Below are positions 35,669 through 43,377 of a stretch of 64,000 bases of DNA, in pieces. The stretch covers positions 150,920 through 214,919 of the forward strand of contig PLZA01000067.1 in NCBI GenBank assembly GCA_003153505.1. The letters are read 5' to 3'. The DNA is from Candidatus Dormiibacterota bacterium. Lineage in GTDB: Bacteria > Chloroflexota > Dormibacteria > Aeolococcales > Aeolococcaceae. The translations under genes were made by a program, and so were the position numbers. The first letter of the stretch is position 1; every line of letters begins with the position of its first letter. Under the pieces are notes generated by a model. The model ran no database searches and was not told where the DNA came from. It worked only from the letters and a program-made list of their open reading frames with translations.

Positions 35669-36109
35669 ATGACAACGACAACGATTGACCCGACGCCGAA
35701 GGGCCACCGCCGCGAGCCTAAGATCGTCACCCACGACGGCCGCGTCATCAACGGCGCGACGGGCAAGACCGTCGACACCGAGGCAATGGAGGCAGCGTGC
35801 GCGCGCGAACTCGCGCAACTCGACGCCGAGGCTGAGCCCGAAGCGATAGTTGCGAAGTCGTGTTGCGCGTCAGATGGCCGCGCACATCAAGCGGAACGCG
35901 CGGTATGCCGACGCGGTACTCGGCGCGGACGCGACGTCGTGAGCTTCGCACAGGATCGCATCGACCGCGAATCAATCGCGCGCGTGCATCTTATCGCTGA
36001 CCTTATGGCGCGCGGTCATCGTGAATGCCGACCTGACACCGCTGATAGCCGCGACTCGCTGAAAATCTGGCCGCGGGTCGGGTCCGCGTCTATTGCGGGT
36101 GGTATGTGA
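35669..36109 (+). CDS. Hypothetical protein, possibly frameshifted near 35850
   Basis: AAGGAG precedes the ATG. The first ~60 residues are well-formed (GHRREPKIVTHDGRVINGATG, then an acidic helix AACARELAQLDAEAEPEA). From about 35850 the frame becomes Cys/Arg-rich and unlike a folded protein, while the +1 frame reads RQMAAHIKRNARYADAVLGAD and stops at 35942. Another start, GTG 35939, overlaps that stop and re-opens the original frame. One protein plus a downstream small gene, separated by a frameshift, would explain this better than the single 146-residue frame. Confidence 0.45.
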   Translation: MTTTTIDPTPKGHRREPKIVTHDGRVINGATGKTVDTEAMEAACARELAQLDAEAEPEAIVAKSCCASDGRAHQAERAVCRRGTRRGRDVVSFAQDRIDRESIARVHLIADLMARGHRECRPDTADSRDSLKIWPRVGSASIAGGM

Positions 36110-36770
36110 CCATAACCGGAATGTCGTCGCGCGCAATCGTTGGCGGTCCTGGCGGCGCGATGGCGACTGTGTGTGTTTTGGTGATCGTGTCAGCGCGGTC
36201 GGCGACGACATCGAAAGTTGCTGTGAATGTCATGGCATCCGTGCGCGGGGTGACGAATGCGCTCAACGGCGGCGGTGAGTCGTCCCAATGGCGGTGGATG
36301 ATGGTATTGACGCCGCCATCCCATTGTGCCGTGTGTAGGTCATCGCTCATCGGCCACTCAGGGTTGCTTTGGTAGAAGTCAGCACCGTCCAGCGTGACGC
36401 GCACGGCAATGAAGCGAGCGGCGATGTAGCCGTTATTTTTGAGGATCATGTCAACCGGCCACGCGAACGCGCCGCCACCTAGGGTTGGGAAAGTTTCCTC
36501 GCACGTGAGTTTCGCGAACGTAAGGACCGGCTTAAGCGTTGATCCCGTGTAAGCAACCACCGCAACGATGGTGGCGATGACCGCGAACACCAAAGCGCCG
36601 AGCCCCGCGACGGCACCGATTGCGGCCCAATGGTTGTGCGCCGCGCTGTAGTGCACGGCAAGGGGTAACAGGATGAGGACGAGCACCGTGACCATGCCGA
36701 CCGCGCCGGTGACCAAACTGACGCGGTGACGCCCGGCAAACAGAACGGCCCGCACTAACACGCCCGTCAC
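36090..36770 (-). CDS. Membrane protein with two N-terminal spans and extracytoplasmic or cytoplasmic beta domain
   Basis: A 226-residue protein. Two hydrophobic helices occupy residues about 18-40 (LVTGAVGMVTVLVLILLPLAV) and 47-75, followed by a soluble ~140-residue domain with alternating strands (PVDMILKNNGYIAARFIAVRV). No catalytic motif is seen. It is one of the few minus-strand cargo genes and overlaps the tail of the preceding plus-strand frame by 20 bp. Function unknown. Confidence 0.5.
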   Translation of the reverse strand: MTGVLVRAVLFAGRHRVSLVTGAVGMVTVLVLILLPLAVHYSAAHNHWAAIGAVAGLGALVFAVIATIVAVVAYTGSTLKPVLTFAKLTCEETFPTLGGGAFAWPVDMILKNNGYIAARFIAVRVTLDGADFYQSNPEWPMSDDLHTAQWDGGVNTIIHRHWDDSPPPLSAFVTPRTDAMTFTATFDVVADRADTITKTHTVAIAPPGPPTIARDDIPVMVTYHPQ

Positions 36771-36987
36771 GATAACGCCCGCCCCCTACGTTGGGCTAGC
36801 GCGTCCGTCCGGTGGCTCGCCGCGTCCGGTCCGACTGAGTGGATTTTCGGCCGCGGGCCGCGTCCTCGACCATCGACCCTCGCGACACGGCAGACGACGC
36901 GGGGCGGGCGAACACTTGTACCCGGACGAGGCGGCCGCGAAGTACAATACGCAGGGCTAGAGCAGCCCTTACGGAAGGAGACACCCG

Positions 36988-37194
36988 ATGGCATCGAAAG
37001 ATTGGCAAGGCACCTTTGCGACATCCCGCGAATCCCTACACCGCGTCGAAACGCGTCTCAACTTAGCCCGACGCGCGCTCACAAAGGCTGATATGTCCAG
37101 CCCGGTAAGGCATGCGGTCGACGCGCTCGCGGAGATAGCGACAATTCACCTTGCGATGCTCGACGACTTGCGCGCGGGGATGGAAGATGACTGA
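36988..37194 (+). CDS. Small helical protein
   Basis: A 68-residue, largely alpha-helical protein (ESLHRVETRLNLARRALTK) with AAGGAG before the ATG. Its stop overlaps the start of the next gene by 8 bp, so the two are coupled. No family recognised. Confidence 0.5.
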   Translation: MASKDWQGTFATSRESLHRVETRLNLARRALTKADMSSPVRHAVDALAEIATIHLAMLDDLRAGMEDD

Positions 37195-37366
37195 CCGCTG
37201 CCCGTTCTGCATGAATCCGCTCCCTATCCCTGTGAAGGGTGAGCAGGACGACTACATCACGACTTGCCCGACGTGCAAGCAGGAAGTACACGTCAAGCCC
37301 GAGAGCATCACGTTTACTTTCGGTGGGCCGCCCGCTGATAAGCCACACCTGCCGCGCGACAATTGA
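37187..37366 (+). CDS. Zinc-ribbon micro-protein
   Basis: A 59-residue protein with two CxxC knuckles, CPFC at residues 5-8 and CPTC near 28-31, the standard zinc-ribbon arrangement. The tail is hydrophobic-polar (VHVKPESITFTFGGPP). The ATG overlaps the stop of the previous gene. It may mediate protein or nucleic-acid contacts; role unknown. Confidence 0.55.
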   Translation: MTDRCPFCMNPLPIPVKGEQDDYITTCPTCKQEVHVKPESITFTFGGPPADKPHLPRDN

Positions 37367-37369
37367 CCG

Positions 37370-37825
37370 ATGGAACCGGAAGGTGCTAGCCCTCAGGATC
37401 TCGTCGATGCGATTTCCGACCTCATCGACCGTCGCCTGAGAGCCGCACCGCGCGGACCGGTCGTCAATATCTCGGGCGACGTGTTTGGGAACGTCGTCAC
37501 CGACAGTATCGTCGAGAGCATCACGAACAACGCCAGAGCTACATTCGGCGCCGATCCTGCTCAGATGCTGCTGGCCTTCACAAAGCTGGCCCAGACGGTC
37601 ATGGACGACTCGGTTCTCGCGAAAGACGCGAAGGAAGAAGCGCTTAAGAATCTCGACTATCTTGCCGAGAGCGTCGCCGCGCGACCCGAGAAACGACGAC
37701 CGTCGCTGATTGCGGGAGCCTTCACTCGCCTTAGCGCACTCCTCACTATCACGACGAAAGCAGGTCAAGCGTGGCAGGAGTGGCAGCCGACCATCGAGAA
37801 GGGTTTGCGCGCGCACGGTCACTAG
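37370..37825 (+). CDS. Hypothetical protein
   Basis: A 151-residue protein 3 bp after the zinc-ribbon gene, completing a three-gene operon. Residues 30-50 (GPVVNISGDVFGNVVTDSI) are beta-like, the middle is helical (AQMLLAFTKLAQTVMDDSVL), and the end carries two tryptophans near a basic terminus. The G-D-V-F-G-N motif resembles linkers of some effector-associated proteins, which is too weak to assign function. Confidence 0.5.
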   Translation: MEPEGASPQDLVDAISDLIDRRLRAAPRGPVVNISGDVFGNVVTDSIVESITNNARATFGADPAQMLLAFTKLAQTVMDDSVLAKDAKEEALKNLDYLAESVAARPEKRRPSLIAGAFTRLSALLTITTKAGQAWQEWQPTIEKGLRAHGH

Positions 37826-37943
37826 CGACCCGCAGCGACCAAGTGACCGTAACCGTTGCTCGCATCACCGCACGCCGGGAGCGTGATGACAACGGCAAAG
37901 AGCGCCCCGAGCAGACCCGCGCACTGCTTACTCCACAGAAAGG

Positions 37944-38348
37944 TTAGCGGACGACCGGCGTACATAGGCATCGCACGACGCGGGCCGCTTTACATAGTTG
38001 AAAGGAAGGTAACGCTCCCCGCTCTGGGTCGTCCTCTCGCTCTCCGATAAGCTCGACCTCGTACGCGTAGTTCGCATCATTGAACCAAGCGAAGTTACCC
38101 CGGAAGTGCTCAACGGACGTCGTGTCTGGGTCGAAGACAGAAACCATATCGCGGCGATACTGGCCTAGCTCCTTCTCAGCGCGGTCGGCGTCTACGTAGC
38201 GCGGCTTCACGTCGCGAGACTTCGGAGAACGCACAAGCGCGCCGTCGGGGATATGAGCGCACGACACATGTACCCACACGGCAGCAACGGTACTCGAAAC
38301 GCGGGGCGGCAGCCGGCCGGCGGGTATCACGACCCTCTCCCGCGCCAC
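37944..38348 (-). CDS. Hypothetical protein (uncertain start)
   Basis: A 134-codon minus-strand frame from GTG 38348. The central region (EKELGQYRRDMVSVFDPD, then HFRGNFAWFNDANYAYEVELIGE) looks like real protein, while the N-terminal 45 residues are arginine/valine-rich and may not be translated; an internal ATG near residue 68 is another start. No family recognised. Confidence 0.4.
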   Translation of the reverse strand: MARERVVIPAGRLPPRVSSTVAAVWVHVSCAHIPDGALVRSPKSRDVKPRYVDADRAEKELGQYRRDMVSVFDPDTTSVEHFRGNFAWFNDANYAYEVELIGEREDDPERGALPSFQLCKAARVVRCLCTPVVR

Positions 38349-38354
38349 CCGGCC

Positions 38355-38390
38355 GACCCGGCTCGCAACGTGTGGGCCGGGTCTTTTTGT
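38355..38390 (+). terminator. Intrinsic terminator
   Basis: A perfect 8-bp stem, GACCCGGC (38355-38362) and GCCGGGTC (38376-38383), encloses a 13-nt loop and is followed immediately by TTTTTGTT. This is a textbook Rho-independent terminator for plus-strand transcription. It separates the cargo genes from the replication module that starts at 38518. Confidence 0.8.
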
Positions 38391-38517
38391 TACCTAGATT
38401 ATCTCCGCCGCAACCTCGGATTTGCATAGATTCTAAAGCTAGGTATCTAAAGGCGTAGGGTGAAGAGTAATGGAACACAGCAAGGGCCGCAAGGCCGTCA
38501 AACAGGAGGAAAACCCC

Positions 38518-38778
38518 ATGCCCCGACCCGACACCCGACACAAGGGAATCAACCTCGACCGAGCGCGTGAAATGATCGCGTCCGGGTGGAATGTCGCGGA
38601 GGCGGCACGCGCTCTCGGCTGCTCTCGCCCGAATCTGGTGCAACGGTTAGCCGTTGCCCGAACGCGCATCGCGGCGGCCGAGGAGACGGGCCGCACCGCG
38701 ACAAGGCATGCGAACGCTCAGGCTAAGAGCGGTCGCGGGCGAGACGGAGGACAAGGCAATGTCCACACCGCTCACTGA
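38518..38778 (+). CDS. HTH DNA-binding protein
   Basis: An 86-residue protein with an N-terminal helix-turn-helix: AREMIASGWNVAEAARALGCSRPNL fits the Fis/HTH-7 type pattern, and the C-terminal half is basic and probably disordered. AGGAGGA is 8 nt upstream of ATG 38518, so I prefer it over ATG 38470. The 3' end overlaps the Prim-Pol start by 20 bp. Placement suggests a regulator or origin-binding partner of the element's replication genes. Confidence 0.65.
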   Translation: MPRPDTRHKGINLDRAREMIASGWNVAEAARALGCSRPNLVQRLAVARTRIAAAEETGRTATRHANAQAKSGRGRDGGQGNVHTAH

Positions 38779-39526
38779 CAATTATACCGCGGCGCCGGCC
38801 GATACCCCGCTGGGAAATGCGCTCGCGTTCACGGTCCGAACCGGTCGGCGCGTACTGTTCATTGCGCAGACCGCTAAGGTGCCGCTGCGGGGGTCTCATG
38901 GTCACCTAGACGCATCCTCGGACCCTGACGTCATCGCCGCGATGTATCCCGGGCCAAACTGTCGTGCGGCATGGCGACCCGACGACGACGAGCTGGTGAT
39001 GGACACTGACCCGCAGAACGGGTACATCGTGGGCTCGATCGACCTGCCTACGACCGAGACCTACGGTCCGACGCCGCATGGCGGCGCGCATTTCGTCTAC
39101 AAACGCAACGGATACGACGTCCGCCAGGCGGCGGGCGTCAGGACAGGCGTCGATTTCAAGACGGAAGCCGGTTGGCTGGTCCTGTATGACCCGTTTGGCA
39201 ACGGTGTCGAGCGCGTCGATGCGCCGGCATGGGTTGCGACCGCGCAGACACGTAACCGGCAGCGGTTCACGGTTCCCGAGACGATCCCCGAAGGCGAGAT
39301 CGACAACACCCTGGTGCGTATCGCCGGATCGCTGCACAATGCGGGGCTCACCGAGGACGAGATTGCCGAGACACTGGCGATCATCGCGGACCGCCGCGCG
39401 CCAACGCATACGCACACGGCGTCCGACTTCGAGCGGATTGCGCGCCAGGCGGCAAACTGGAAGCGAACCGTAGGCCGCATCGGTGAGATCGTGCCCAATG
39501 CCGCGGCGCTACGGAGACTACGATGA
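38759..39526 (+). CDS. Bifunctional DNA primase/polymerase (Prim-Pol)
   Basis: A 255-residue protein with the Prim-Pol (PF09250-type) layout. An early Lys (TAKVPL) lies before a G-rich loop, the catalytic acidic pair is D82 and D84 in ELVMDTDPQNG, and TPHGGAHFVYKRN and GVDFKTEAGWLVLYDP follow. These enzymes prime and extend DNA in plasmids, phages and satellites. A C-terminal helical segment follows from residue 180. It has GGAGG upstream and is coupled to the ATPase gene by an ATGA overlap, forming a replication module. Confidence 0.8.
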   Translation: MSTPLTDNYTAAPADTPLGNALAFTVRTGRRVLFIAQTAKVPLRGSHGHLDASSDPDVIAAMYPGPNCRAAWRPDDDELVMDTDPQNGYIVGSIDLPTTETYGPTPHGGAHFVYKRNGYDVRQAAGVRTGVDFKTEAGWLVLYDPFGNGVERVDAPAWVATAQTRNRQRFTVPETIPEGEIDNTLVRIAGSLHNAGLTEDEIAETLAIIADRRAPTHTHTASDFERIARQAANWKRTVGRIGEIVPNAAALRRLR

Positions 39527-40674
39527 CCGCCGCACTGTTGGACGATGTCTCGGAATTCATCGGCCGGTTTGTCATCGCGACCACCGACCAACTCGCCGCG
39601 ATCACGCTATGGGCGGTCCATACCCACTGTTTCGATAGTTTTGACACTTCACCGCGTCTCGCGATCCTGTCCGCCGAGAAGGGCAGCGGTAAGACGCGAA
39701 CGCTTGAGGTGCTCGGGCTCATTACCGCGGATGCGGTTCATACAGGTGGATCGAGCGCGCCGTACATCTTCCGGCGCATTGAACTCTCGCCGCCGACATT
39801 GCTCATGGACGAAGTCGATGCGATCTTCGGTGCCAAGACTGCCGAGGATAACGAGCCAGTGCGTCAGATTCTCAACATGGGATACAGGGTCGGCGCGACC
39901 GTGGGACGTTGCGAGGGGCAGGGCGCGAAAATGCGACCGAAGGACTTTCCAGTATTCGCACCGGTTGCACTCGCCGCGATCGGCAATCTGCCGGATACCG
40001 TGATGGATCGATCGGTCATTGTCCGGCTCAAGCGGAATGGATCAGGCGAGAGGCCGGGCGCGTACCGTCATCACCGCGTCGCGCCCATCGGGGAGGCGTT
40101 GCGGGCACGCATTGCAGCATGGACGGACGAGATCCGCGAGGATCTGCGCGAGGCAGAACCTGAAATGCCGTTCGATGCCTCGGGCGCGCGCGTTGAGGAT
40201 CGACCCGCGGACACGTGGGGACCGCTACTCGCCATCGCAGACGCTGCGGGTGGCGACTGGCCGAAGCGGGCTCGCCGCGCGTGCGTCGCGCTACTCGCCG
40301 ACGAACAGGACGAGACGGGGAGCGAAGGTCAGCAATTGCTCGCCGACATCCAGAACGTATTCGATGCCAAGGGGGAGGACGCGTTATCCTCCGCTGATCT
40401 CGTAGAGAACCTCAAAAAGGGCGACGAGAGCGTATGGGCGGATCTCGGTTACGGGCGCAGCCTCACGCCAAACGGGCTCGCTCGCATCCTCAAGCGATTT
40501 GGGATACACCCGCACCAGATGCGCGACCCCGGGAAGTGGGAGCGACACGTCCAGGGGTACGCGCGCACCGATTTCCTTGACACGTGGGACCGATACAGGC
40601 CGAAAGGATCGGCGCCAGCGACACCGCGACCGTACGTCCTCGCCGATTTGGACGTCTCAAATGTCCCGTTTTAG
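39523..40674 (+). CDS. DUF3631 ATPase (helicase-like replication protein)
   Basis: A 383-residue P-loop protein. Walker A lies at residues 51-58 (AEKGSGKTRTLE), Walker B is LLMDEVDAIF near residue 93, and an arginine-finger-type DRSVIVRLKR follows. The C-terminal part from about residue 220 is the DUF3631 region with a winged-helix-like end (YGRSLTPNGLARILKRFGI). DUF3631 proteins travel with Prim-Pol in actinobacterial satellites and plasmids and are presumed to unwind or load at the origin. Confidence 0.8.
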   Translation: MTAALLDDVSEFIGRFVIATTDQLAAITLWAVHTHCFDSFDTSPRLAILSAEKGSGKTRTLEVLGLITADAVHTGGSSAPYIFRRIELSPPTLLMDEVDAIFGAKTAEDNEPVRQILNMGYRVGATVGRCEGQGAKMRPKDFPVFAPVALAAIGNLPDTVMDRSVIVRLKRNGSGERPGAYRHHRVAPIGEALRARIAAWTDEIREDLREAEPEMPFDASGARVEDRPADTWGPLLAIADAAGGDWPKRARRACVALLADEQDETGSEGQQLLADIQNVFDAKGEDALSSADLVENLKKGDESVWADLGYGRSLTPNGLARILKRFGIHPHQMRDPGKWERHVQGYARTDFLDTWDRYRPKGSAPATPRPYVLADLDVSNVPF

Positions 40675-40794
40675 CGTCCGGGTTTACGTCCGACGTCCGA
40701 GGTTGCTGCAAGTAGTAGAGGGGAAACCGTACGCCCTTCGCCGACCTTCAATAAGAGATAAGAATATCTATTTTTGTATTCAGATGGGGCAAAT

Positions 40795-41085
40795 ATGGTC
40801 AAAAAGGACGCGCCTCTACCTATGTCGAAAAGGCCCTTGCAACCTCGGACGTCCCGGACGCTGGCCGGCGCCATGACCGACCCGCAAACCATGCCTGACA
40901 GGCACGGCAGACCAACCGTCTGCGTCCTCTGCGGTGTGGCACTACCGCACCGACAGGGCAGCCCACGGCGCCGTGTCCATCGCAATCGGCGGTACTGCGA
41001 CTGGCATCAGAACCCAGCCCACCGACCACTGATCTGCACCACTACCCACGAGATAGACGACGACTGCCCAAGGTGGCATCCGTGA
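40795..41085 (+). CDS. Small Cys/His-rich protein
   Basis: A 96-residue frame; start uncertain (ATG 40795, 40821 or 40873). The core CVLCGVALPHRQGSPRRR and YCDWHQNPAHRPLIC contains a CxxC followed by Cys and His residues, which suggests a zinc-binding knuckle, possibly of HNH or recombination-endonuclease type, but no catalytic triad is clear. It follows the replication module after an AT-rich gap. Confidence 0.45.
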   Translation: MVKKDAPLPMSKRPLQPRTSRTLAGAMTDPQTMPDRHGRPTVCVLCGVALPHRQGSPRRRVHRNRRYCDWHQNPAHRPLICTTTHEIDDDCPRWHP

Positions 41086-41298
41086 GTGACTGTGGCATAC
41101 ACACCCCGGGTACTACAGCACACGAACGGCGCCGGCGCCGTGCCAACGATTCTCGCCGCCGGCGCACTCCCAACGGCGCCGGTTTGCGTTTGGCCGAAAT
41201 GTCTACGTCATTGCGGGGTGCGCCTGACCCAGCCAGCTCGCATGAAAAAGATGCGGAAATTCCAACTTTCGACGGATAACGGCGGAATTCGAGGTTGT

Positions 41299-41601
41299 TC
41301 AACTTGTGACGGCCGTCGCAACCGCCGGCAAAACGACCCCAAGACGACCCGAATCCGACCCAATCTCGTGCGATCTTGGGTGCCTGCGAGGGCCGCGACC
41401 TAGCCGGTCGGTTGTCAGCTGCAGGCAGGCCGGGATGGTGAATGCACCGCTAACTGATGCGCCCCAGCCGTTCAACCTGTCGCTGTAGATGCCTGCGGTC
41501 AGAGGACCGTATCGGCCTGCGCTCGCAGGGAGCGTGAAATGGTAGGTAGACGGTGCAGGGCCGGTGATCGTCAGTGTGGAGGAACCGGGTTCTATGCGCA
41601 C
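41299..41601 (-). CDS. Ig-like repeat unit detached from upstream lipoprotein by frame change
   Basis: A 100-codon frame opening at GTG 41601, overlapping the lipoprotein stop by 10 bp. Its first 55 residues (SSTLTITGPAPSTYHFTLP, ending GAFTIPAC) mirror the preceding gene's C-terminal domain, which ends YDLSVTIPAC. It has no signal sequence of its own, so secretion is possible only if the two frames are joined. The remaining 45 residues are low-quality. Most likely the second repeat of a frameshifted lipoprotein. Confidence 0.4.
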   Translation of the reverse strand: MRIEPGSSTLTITGPAPSTYHFTLPASAGRYGPLTAGIYSDRLNGWGASVSGAFTIPACLQLTTDRLGRGPRRHPRSHEIGSDSGRLGVVLPAVATAVTS

Positions 41602-42059
41602 GCCGGGATGGTGACCGAGAGGTCATACCCATCAACGATCACAGGGTACGTACCTGCGTTGGTCGGTCCGAAGAAGAATGGGTTAGCTCCGTCAACGTCA
41701 ACGACGTTGCCGTCAAACGTGATGCTGTCTGGCACATCGCCAAGCGTGGTCTTGCCCTGCGTGAACGTAAATGTCACGCTACCAACGCCAGGATCACCAG
41801 CGACGCACGCTGTCTTGAAGGTGACACCTGGGCATGGGAACCCTACACCCAAGCTGCCGCCGTTTGTGCAGTATGTGATGGTAGGCGTCGGGGCGACAGT
41901 CGGCGCGAGGGTTGAAGCGTCAGTCGGGGCGATGGTCGGAGAGACAGTCGGAGAGACAGGCGGCGCGAGGGTCGGGGTTACAGTCGGCGGGACTGTTGAC
42001 CCACAAGCTGCGAGGCTCAAGGCGGCGATCGCAGTGCCGATGACGGTTGTGAGTTTCAT
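41592..42059 (-). CDS. Lipoprotein with Pro/Thr-rich linker and Ig-like domain
   Basis: A 155-residue secreted protein. GGAGG precedes the ATG. The signal peptide ends in a lipobox, SLAAC, so the mature N-terminal Cys (about residue 18) would be lipidated. A repetitive linker of PTxAPTVSPT type follows (residues 25-60), then a beta-rich domain with two cysteines and VTFTFTQGK. The gene ends at TAG, directly overlapping a second Ig-like frame. Possible role is surface display or exclusion, by analogy with lysogenic-conversion lipoproteins (inference). Confidence 0.6.
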   Translation of the reverse strand: MKLTTVIGTAIAALSLAACGSTVPPTVTPTLAPPVSPTVSPTIAPTDASTLAPTVAPTPTITYCTNGGSLGVGFPCPGVTFKTACVAGDPGVGSVTFTFTQGKTTLGDVPDSITFDGNVVDVDGANPFFFGPTNAGTYPVIVDGYDLSVTIPACA

Positions 42060-42658
42060 GTCGGCCTCCACCCGTTCAACGCGAACACGTCATCCGGCGT
42101 TACGCCGTTGACGCTCGAACGCCACTCCTAGAGGTCGGGCACAGACCGCGAGCTGCGGATCGGGTTCCGTACCTGGCCTATGGGCCAGGCGTCGCAGGTG
42201 GGCGTCTTGACCCCGACCCCCGGACGCCGCACAGGTCAAATGGACCTTGAGGCACAGGCCGCAGCGTTGCGAGCCGCGACGTCGGGACCGTGGGAGCCAC
42301 TGTAACGTCCCACAGAGACGTAATTCACTTTGGGGTATCAATGTAGGGGTCGACCGACCATCACGCTCCTAGGCGCTTACAGGGGCTTCCCGGTGGTCTG
42401 TCTGAATACGAAGGCGGAGAGAGAAATTTCCATTTTGCCCGAGGCACGGATTTCGCCAAAAGTCGTGGGTCAGTGTCCCGTGTCAGGGTCGCGCTTGACG
42501 GGTCCAGCCCCGATCTCCCGTGTCCGGACTGCCCGAAAGGGCTTGGGCGGCGCTGAGCAGATCCTGCAAGGCGCGGTGATGAACTGCGCCGGGTAGGGAT
42601 GGGAGGGGACGCCCTGACACTCGCGCGCCGGCCGCTCGCTCATTTAAGTCAGTCTCAC
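42060..42658. other. Non-coding stretch with hairpin
   Basis: I see no convincing gene in this ~600 bp. A hairpin CCTGGCC-TATG-GGCCAGG type (stem 42172-42178 with 42183-42189) is the clearest structure. A plus-strand frame from TTG 42330 (88 codons) has no motif. The right end contains a 12-bp direct repeat GTCAGTCTCACC (42648-42659 and 42663-42674). Confidence 0.3.
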
Positions 42659-42674
42659 CTAGGTCAGTCTCACC
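42648..42674. repeat. 12-bp direct repeat with 3-bp spacer
   Basis: GTCAGTCTCACC occurs at 42648-42659 and again at 42663-42674. It covers the stop codon region of the excisionase-like gene on the minus strand, so the repeated unit encodes its last residues (VRLT). It could be a recent slippage duplication or a binding site. Confidence 0.5.
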
Positions 42675-42835
42675 GACTGCCCGGCGATCACGAGCGCGAG
42701 CACGTCGGCATCGACACGGATGCGCCCGCGCTTCCCGATCCGGCGCGCAGGCAACTCGCCCCGTTTGACCATTCGCCAAATGCGCACGGTCGAGCATCCT
42801 GCGATCGCTGCCGCTTCTTTCGTTGTCTAAGTCAC
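42659..42835 (-). pseudogene. Excisionase-like MerR/HTH gene with amber codon at position 3
   Basis: From GTG 42835 the frame reads Val-Thr-TAG, then a complete 55-residue HTH protein, TTKEAAAIAGCSTVRIWRM then KRGELPARRIGKRGRIRV, typical of helix-turn-helix recombination directionality factors and phage regulators. No ATG, GTG or TTG lies between the TAG (42829-42827) and the HTH, so normal initiation would fail. A CAG to TAG change is the simplest origin. Alternatives are read-through, a rare start codon or a sequencing error. It is divergent from the capsid operon. Confidence 0.6.
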
Positions 42836-42860
42836 ATCTCTATTCTACGCGGACCGTGCA

Positions 42861-42893
42861 GTAACGAAACACCCTTATCCTGTAAGGCGTTAC
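42861..42893. promoter_or_regulatory. Inverted-repeat operator between excisionase-like gene and capsid operon
   Basis: A perfect short palindrome CCTTA-TCCTG-TAAGG (42873-42887) is flanked by GTAACG (42861-42866) and its complement CGTTAC (42888-42893). A TAAAAT -10-like hexamer follows at about 42905, just before the capsid operon. The arrangement suits an operator controlling divergent transcription, perhaps bound by the HTH protein. Confidence 0.45.
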
Positions 42894-42918
42894 GGAGCCA
42901 ATTTGCTAAAATAGAGAG

Positions 42919-43377
42919 GTGACAAATGCAAGTGCGGAAGCTCCGCAAACGACTGGCGCGGCAGCTACTCCGCGAACGCGACGGGTCGAAGTGGAGACCA
43001 TCAGCGACAACGAAGCCGCATATCTCGCGCGGGTTCCGCTTTGGGAGGTTCGTGCTCGGAGCACTACCGGATCGCTGCCGGGTGGCATCTTCCGTATGGG
43101 TAGCGACCTCGTCATCGAAGTCGACCAGGCGAAGAAGTTGCGCGCGTTCCGAAACGGTGATACGTCCGCTTTCGCGAAAGAAGCCGAGCGAGACTCTCGC
43201 GACGCGTGGGAGCGCGGTCGTGGCGAGCGTGAGGCAATCGCCCGAGCCGATGCTCGCGTAGCCGCCGAGAAGGCAGCGAAGGAGAAGGCAGCCCGCGAAG
43301 CCTTCGAGGCTCGCAAGGCCGCAGAGGCAAGGGCCGCGAAGGCAGTTGCCACCAGCTCCAATATCAGGTTGACCTAA
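42919..43377 (+). CDS. Charged coiled-coil protein of the capsid cassette (possible scaffold)
   Basis: A 152-residue GTG-started protein. Residues 25-75 are a mixed domain (ISDNEAAYLARVPLWEVRAR), and residues 80-145 form a long Ala/Glu/Lys/Arg helix (AAEKAAKEKAAREAFEARK) expected to be a coiled coil. Its TAA touches the ATG of the capsid gene, so the two are coupled. Scaffolding proteins are typically helical, charged and encoded just upstream of capsid genes, which makes that role plausible but unproven. Confidence 0.55.
   Translation: MTNASAEAPQTTGAAATPRTRRVEVETISDNEAAYLARVPLWEVRARSTTGSLPGGIFRMGSDLVIEVDQAKKLRAFRNGDTSAFAKEAERDSRDAWERGRGEREAIARADARVAAEKAAKEKAAREAFEARKAAEARAAKAVATSSNIRLT

Noticed and set aside
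41086..41403. Plus-strand frame opposite the Ig-like repeat unit
   Set aside because: Cysteine-containing but low quality, no ribosome binding site, and overlapping the better-supported minus-strand frame.
42483..42797. Minus-strand frame overlapping the excisionase-like gene
   Set aside because: It reads the same DNA in the wrong frame as an arginine-rich peptide; the HTH protein is in the adjacent frame.
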